This document shows, piece after piece, positions 6,272-8,628 of a stretch of 8,628 nt of DNA; positions within the stretch are counted from its first letter, which is position 1; each line of letters opens with the position of its first letter. This DNA is from Caldora sp. SIO3E6. GTDB taxonomy: Bacteria > Cyanobacteriota > Cyanobacteriia > Cyanobacteriales > Coleofasciculaceae. The position numbers and the translations under genes were made by a program. The stretch spans positions 1 to 8,628 of the forward strand of contig JAAHHL010000224.1 in assembly GCA_010672185.1 (NCBI GenBank), given 5' to 3'. The notes under the pieces are model-generated. The model saw only the letters and a program-made list of their open reading frames with translations. It was not told where the DNA came from and ran no database searches.

Positions 6272-6449
6272 AAAGCACTCTCCTCGCGGAGAAGAGTGAG
6301 TTGTAACTCTTTGTAGATGAGGTGTTTATTTTCCCCGTTATCCAGTTTCCATCTCCTCGCGGAGAAGAGTGAGTTGTAACGTTTGGGGGAATCGGAGGAT
6401 TTAGCTGTGCAATGTTTCCATCTCCTCGCGGAGAAGAGTGAGTTGTAAC
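6272..6449 (-). CRISPR. Short CRISPR array, three 36-bp repeats and two spacers, no cas genes in window
   Basis: Two identical 36-bp repeats (6345-6380 and 6414-6449) and a third copy (6272-6307) with 29 conserved bases flank spacers of 37 nt (6308-6344) and 33 nt (6381-6413). Read on the minus strand, the repeat starts GTTACAACTC and ends GAGATGGAAAC. It contains a TCTCC-GCGA-GGAGA hairpin, as in many cyanobacterial type I/III repeats. The degenerate copy loses its 3' end in this orientation, which fits the trailer end being at 6272 and transcription running leftwards from a leader beyond 6449. The two spacers show no match elsewhere in the window by eye. No cas gene is present, so any activity would depend on machinery elsewhere. 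Confidence 0.92.
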
Positions 6450-6472
6450 CCCTCGCTTTGAAACCTGCTCCC

Positions 6473-6502
6473 AGTATAGCATCCAGAAGCCGTTTGCGAC
6501 AA
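6473..6502 (-). promoter_or_regulatory. Possible CRISPR leader promoter
   Basis: On the minus strand, TTGTCG (6502-6497) is followed after 18 nt by TATACT (6478-6473), a fair sigma-70-type pair. It would start transcription about 15 nt before the first full repeat at 6449. Two small dyads lie just upstream: AACTTT/AAAGTT (6501-6516) and AGTAC/GTACT (6517-6529). From 6530 to 6730 I see no gene, only the ATTCCCC array at 6664-6691. Confidence 0.35.
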
Positions 6503-6663
6503 CTTTCTAAAAAGTTAGTACAAAGTACTCGACACCTCTCCAAAAAAAAGGCTGAAATCCTTACAGGGCAAGGGAACGGCAGTCGTAACGAAAGAATGAG
6601 GGTTCAGCGATTTTCCAAAACCGTCGCATAATGTTACATTTCCGTTACATGTGTGTTGAGTAT

Positions 6664-6691
6664 ATTCCCCATTCCCAATTCCCCATTCCCT
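6664..6691. repeat. ATTCCCC heptamer array (intergenic)
   Basis: Four units (ATTCCCC, ATTCCCA, ATTCCCC, ATTCCCT). It is the same unit that encodes part of the glycosyltransferase loop at 5312-5346. Confidence 0.88.
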
Positions 6692-6730
6692 AAAATCAAA
6701 CACTTCGTACTTCATCAATTATGAGGAACG

Positions 6731-7420
6731 CTATAGCTGATCTGGATCAACACCTAATTCCCTAAGCTTAGCAGCCAAGCGATCGCGTTCTTCTTGAGCT
6801 TGATTTCGCTCCAATTGAGCTTGATCTCGTTCTTGAGCAAACGCACTCAAAGTCTTAAAGGGTTCTCCATTGGGATAGAACACTTCCAAACCATCCTCGA
6901 ACATCTCAAACCGAATCTTCAGCAGCGGAGAAATCCAAGGCAAATTGAGTTCAGTCACAAAATTCCACTTGTCTTCTGAACGAGTAAATCCCCAGAATGT
7001 CTTGGCTTTCGGGTCATAAAAGTACATCTCTAGGACACCATACTTTTGGTAGAACCGTTGTTTTTCTGCCATTTCCAGATGGCTATTGCTGGGGGAAAGA
7101 ATCTCAAACACAACTTGAGGTGCAATGTTGTTTTCTTTCCATTGTTGATAGCTGCCTCGATACTTATCAGGACGACCGAGAACTACCATCGCGTCTGCTG
7201 CTTGGCAGGGAGCTTTTTGCGGTTCTTGTCCAGGAACTGACTCAACCTTAATAGGATACCAGAGCAAATCCCCTGCGACAAAAGCAGTTTGGTCTTGCAG
7301 GAGTCGCTTGAGGTTCTCAACTAGCATCACAATCCACTTATACTGCTCTGTATTGTCAGCCATCGGTTTACCATCTGAGTCGGGGTAGAGGGTTTGAGGA
7401 GTGAGGGGAGTTTGAACCAT
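6731..7420 (-). CDS. Uma2/DUF820-family endonuclease-like protein with C-terminal coiled coil
   Basis: A second Uma2-family member, clearly a different subgroup from the one at 3596. It is 229 residues long, with the core motifs AADAMVVLGRPD (Asp76), PQVVFEILSPSNS (Glu106) and EMAEKQRFYQKYGVLEMYFYD (Lys120), matching the D...ExI...K nuclease pattern. Residues about 195-222 are a charged heptad-like helix (QERDQAQLERNQAQEERD) that predicts a short coiled coil. The protein ends ELGVDPDQL, an ending often seen in cyanobacterial Uma2 proteins. The ATG at 7420 has no strong Shine-Dalgarno sequence. A perfect ATAGATCTAT palindrome at 7444-7453 lies about 25 bp upstream and might bind a regulator. 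It stands alone on its strand, with repeat-filled gaps on both sides. Confidence 0.9.
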   Translation of the reverse strand: MVQTPLTPQTLYPDSDGKPMADNTEQYKWIVMLVENLKRLLQDQTAFVAGDLLWYPIKVESVPGQEPQKAPCQAADAMVVLGRPDKYRGSYQQWKENNIAPQVVFEILSPSNSHLEMAEKQRFYQKYGVLEMYFYDPKAKTFWGFTRSEDKWNFVTELNLPWISPLLKIRFEMFEDGLEVFYPNGEPFKTLSAFAQERDQAQLERNQAQEERDRLAAKLRELGVDPDQL

Positions 7421-7528
7421 GATTATGGTGGTTTGTTGGCTTGATAGATCTATATGATACTGTGGGGGAATCTCCTCAAATTATCCCTTTGCCCGCGATC
7501 GCATTAATCAAGACGTTAGCTCTGTAGT

Positions 7529-7545
7529 GCGAGCATCTTGCTCGC
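7529..7545. repeat. Hairpin repeat GCGAGCA-TCT-TGCTCGC
   Basis: A perfect 7-bp stem with a 3-nt loop in gene-free DNA. Its centre, GCATCTTGC, is nearly identical to the centre of the hairpin at 8026-8042 read on the other strand, while the outer stem pairs differ. Confidence 0.75.
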
Positions 7546-7592
7546 TAATACTTATATCAAGTTCGGTTGAATACTTACACTTTGGTTGCAAC

Positions 7593-7622
7593 AAGGCAGT
7601 CCCGATGAAAAAAATTTTTTCA
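7593..7622. repeat. Dispersed repeat with GTCCCGATGAAAAA core and TGAAA/TTTCA dyad
   Basis: The first 20 bases match 5263-5282 inside the glycosyltransferase gene with one difference. Both copies continue into an inverted TGAAA...TTTCA dyad followed by CACCA and, further on, ATGAAA. In this copy the dyad has grown to 8-bp arms (7606-7613 and 7615-7622). Downstream, CTGACTCGG occurs twice (7649-7657, 7664-7672). Confidence 0.65.
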
Positions 7623-7749
7623 CCACCATGCATGAAAATCTCTCTCTCCTGACTCGGAGGCTTCTGACTCGGTGACTCCTACTTTCAAGTCAGAGGGCTC
7701 CAAGGGAAGAAAGAAAGTTGCAAGGTAGAAGAGAATTATCAGCTGTTGC

Positions 7750-7785
7750 GGTGCGTTACGCTTCACTTTGTTACGCTAACACACC
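7750..7785. repeat. Imperfect hairpin repeat GGTGCGTTA...TAACACACC
   Basis: Nine-base arms with one mismatch enclose 18 nt. It resembles the GGTGCGTTA...CGCACCCTAC repeats that are widespread between cyanobacterial genes. It ends one base before the TA that opens the MITE-like element at 7787. Confidence 0.55.
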
Positions 7786-7786
7786 C

Positions 7787-7919
7787 TACTGGACTGACCC
7801 ACTTAAAATGGTGCAATAGATTTTGGTTTCTAGTTCTTTCTTACTTGTTACTTTTTACTTGTTACTTTTTACTTCCCTAGCAGTTTCTAATGCACTATTT
7901 TAGCTGGGTCACGGCACTA
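7787..7919. mobile_element. MITE-like element with ~33-bp imperfect inverted repeats and TA ends
   Basis: Reading inwards from the TA at 7787-7788, and on the opposite strand from the TA at 7918-7919, 25 of 33 positions are identical. The match includes blocks of TGACCCA, TAAAAT, GTGCA and TAG. The best-conserved 25 bp are 7795-7819 and 7887-7911. Total length is 133 bp with no gene inside. TA at both outer ends fits a non-autonomous relative of IS630/Tc1-mariner elements, whose target is TA; that family assignment is inference. The centre is filled by a TTACTTK heptamer array. Confidence 0.6.
7841..7875. repeat. TTACTTK heptamer array
   Basis: Five units, TTACTTG, TTACTTT, TTACTTG, TTACTTT and TTACTTC, lie inside the MITE-like element. 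Alternation of the last base suggests amplification of a 14-bp double unit. Confidence 0.88.
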
Positions 7920-7988
7920 CGATATCAGGTGATCGCATTGACTATGGGAAGAGATATGCGATCGCTATTGGCAAATGCTACGGTTATT

Positions 7989-8008
7989 CGATTATACGAT
8001 TATACGAT
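7989..8008. repeat. CGATTATA 8-bp tandem repeat
   Basis: Two and a half perfect CGATTATA units. It is the only clear perfect 8-bp unit array in a window dominated by 7-bp units. Confidence 0.7.
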
Positions 8009-8025
8009 AGTGCTGGTAGACTAGG

Positions 8026-8042
8026 ACAGGCAGGATGCCTGT
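8026..8042. repeat. Hairpin repeat ACAGGCA-GGA-TGCCTGT
   Basis: A perfect 7-bp stem with a 3-nt loop. On the minus strand its centre reads GCATCCTGC, matching the hairpin at 7529-7545 except for one loop base. Confidence 0.75.
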
Positions 8043-8091
8043 TCCACAAGAGTTTTTAACATTTTATTGAATTTGGGTGTTGATTGACACT

Positions 8092-8119
8092 CCCAATTTC
8101 CAATTCCCAATTCCCAATT
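8092..8119. repeat. CCCAATT heptamer array upstream of the hydrolase gene
   Basis: Four units (CCCAATT, TCCAATT, CCCAATT, CCCAATT) end 8 bp before the ATG at 8128. The first unit also pairs imperfectly with AATTTGGG at 8070-8077. The array takes up the place where a Shine-Dalgarno sequence would lie, and none is visible. Confidence 0.85.
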
Positions 8120-8127
8120 CCCCTAAT

Positions 8128-8628
8128 ATGACCAATAATCCTGAAACTGCTGCTAATTCTAACGGTCCCTTGAATATTATGCCTCTAGGAGACTCAATCA
8201 CTGATGGTTATTTTGTTCCCGGTGGGTATCGGATTAATCTGTGGCATCATTTAACTAACCGTAACTATCCGATTAATTTTGTCGGCTCCCAGAGTAATGG
8301 ACCCGATTTATTACCAAGTAAAGCTCATGAGGGACATTCTGGTTGGCGAATTGAGGAAATTCATCGGATGAGCAGTATCTGGTTAAAGCAATTTCAACCG
8401 GACATTATCTTGTTGATGATTGGAACTAATGATATGGTGCAAAGGTATGGGGTGGCAAAAGCACCGGAACGTCTGAGTCAGTTGGTTGATGATATTTTTG
8501 GGCAATTACCCCAAGTTCAACTCTTCCTCGCCTCGATTCCCCCTATTGGTGAGCCATTGTTAAACCAACTAGTGATTAAGTATAATCAAGCGATCGCTGA
8601 TCAGGTTAAACAGAGACAGGCTCAGGGA
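8128..8628 (+). CDS. SGNH/GDSL-family hydrolase, N-terminal part (cut by window end)
   Basis: The frame is open from ATG 8128 to the window edge (167 codons). It begins MTNNPETAANSNGPLNIMPL and then reaches block I, GDSITDG (21-27), with the predicted nucleophile Ser23. HSGWRI (70-75) fits block II, and IGTND (98-102) is block III, whose Asn101 would complete the oxyanion hole. The final DxxH block lies beyond the window. These features mark an SGNH hydrolase, probably an ester- or acetyl-ester-cleaving enzyme acting on lipids or carbohydrates; the substrate is unknown. No signal peptide is seen, so it is cytoplasmic or a domain of a longer protein. It contains a HIP1 site at 8590. The start is chosen because the preceding sequence is repeat DNA. 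Confidence 0.88.
   Translation, partial: MTNNPETAANSNGPLNIMPLGDSITDGYFVPGGYRINLWHHLTNRNYPINFVGSQSNGPDLLPSKAHEGHSGWRIEEIHRMSSIWLKQFQPDIILLMIGTNDMVQRYGVAKAPERLSQLVDDIFGQLPQVQLFLASIPPIGEPLLNQLVIKYNQAIADQVKQRQAQG

Noticed and set aside
6246..6543. Two overlapping minus-strand open frames with repeated YNSLFSARR peptides
   Set aside because: They are translations of the CRISPR repeats and spacers, not proteins.
6515..6718. 67-codon minus-strand frame
   Set aside because: Its N-terminal part reads through the ATTCCCC array and the rest shows no domain or coding signal.
6450..6730. Continuation of the HNH nuclease beyond the CRISPR array
   Set aside because: No frame shows the expected DH, N or H core motifs; the gene appears truncated rather than split.
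1..8628. tRNA, rRNA or riboswitch genes
   Set aside because: No cloverleaf, rRNA or known riboswitch core was recognisable by eye on either strand.

Overview
The window looks like chromosomal DNA from a filamentous, repeat-rich cyanobacterium. Ten copies of the HIP1 octamer GCGATCGC occur in 8.6 kb (907, 2012, 4140, 4674, 5448, 5517, 6779, 7495, 7958, 8590). At least a dozen tandem arrays are built from 7-bp units (the STRR class), and two Uma2/DUF820-type genes are present. A Moorena/Lyngbya-like genome would fit, but the genus is a guess.

Layout. (1) 1-3185, minus strand: a 633-residue fusion of a KASIII-type beta-ketoacyl synthase (StlD/DarB-like) with a heme-oxygenase-like diiron oxidase domain, followed by an unrecognised 313-residue, probably all-helical protein. 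About 210 bp of heptamer-rich, inverted-repeat DNA separates them. They could form a small lipid or polyketide modifying unit. (2) 3186-3595: a gene-free divergent region holding a MITE-like element of about 140 bp, with 11-bp terminal inverted repeats and a 9-bp flanking direct repeat. Its interior is G-rich and can form a G-quadruplex. (3) 3596-5657, plus strand: a Uma2-type nuclease gene, then a polytopic GT-C-like glycosyltransferase. A loop of the latter has been invaded in frame by about 117 bp of intergenic repeat DNA. (4) 5740-6449: a small antitoxin-like gene, then the 37-codon stub of an HNH endonuclease that ends against a short CRISPR array. The array has three 36-bp repeats, reads on the minus strand, and has no cas genes in the window. 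(5) 6731-7420, minus strand: a second Uma2-type gene with a C-terminal coiled coil. (6) 7421-8127: about 700 bp without a gene, packed with small repeats. These include a second MITE-like element with TA ends, two hairpins sharing a core, and a dispersed repeat that also occurs inside the glycosyltransferase gene. (7) 8128-8628: the start of an SGNH/GDSL hydrolase that runs off the window.

The main theme is genes embedded in mobile or expanding repeat DNA. Heptamer arrays lie within a few bases of several start or stop codons, sit inside both MITE-like elements, and in one gene have become protein sequence. The most distinctive enzyme is the ketosynthase-diiron oxidase fusion. The most distinctive junction is the HNH stub meeting the degenerate end of the CRISPR array.
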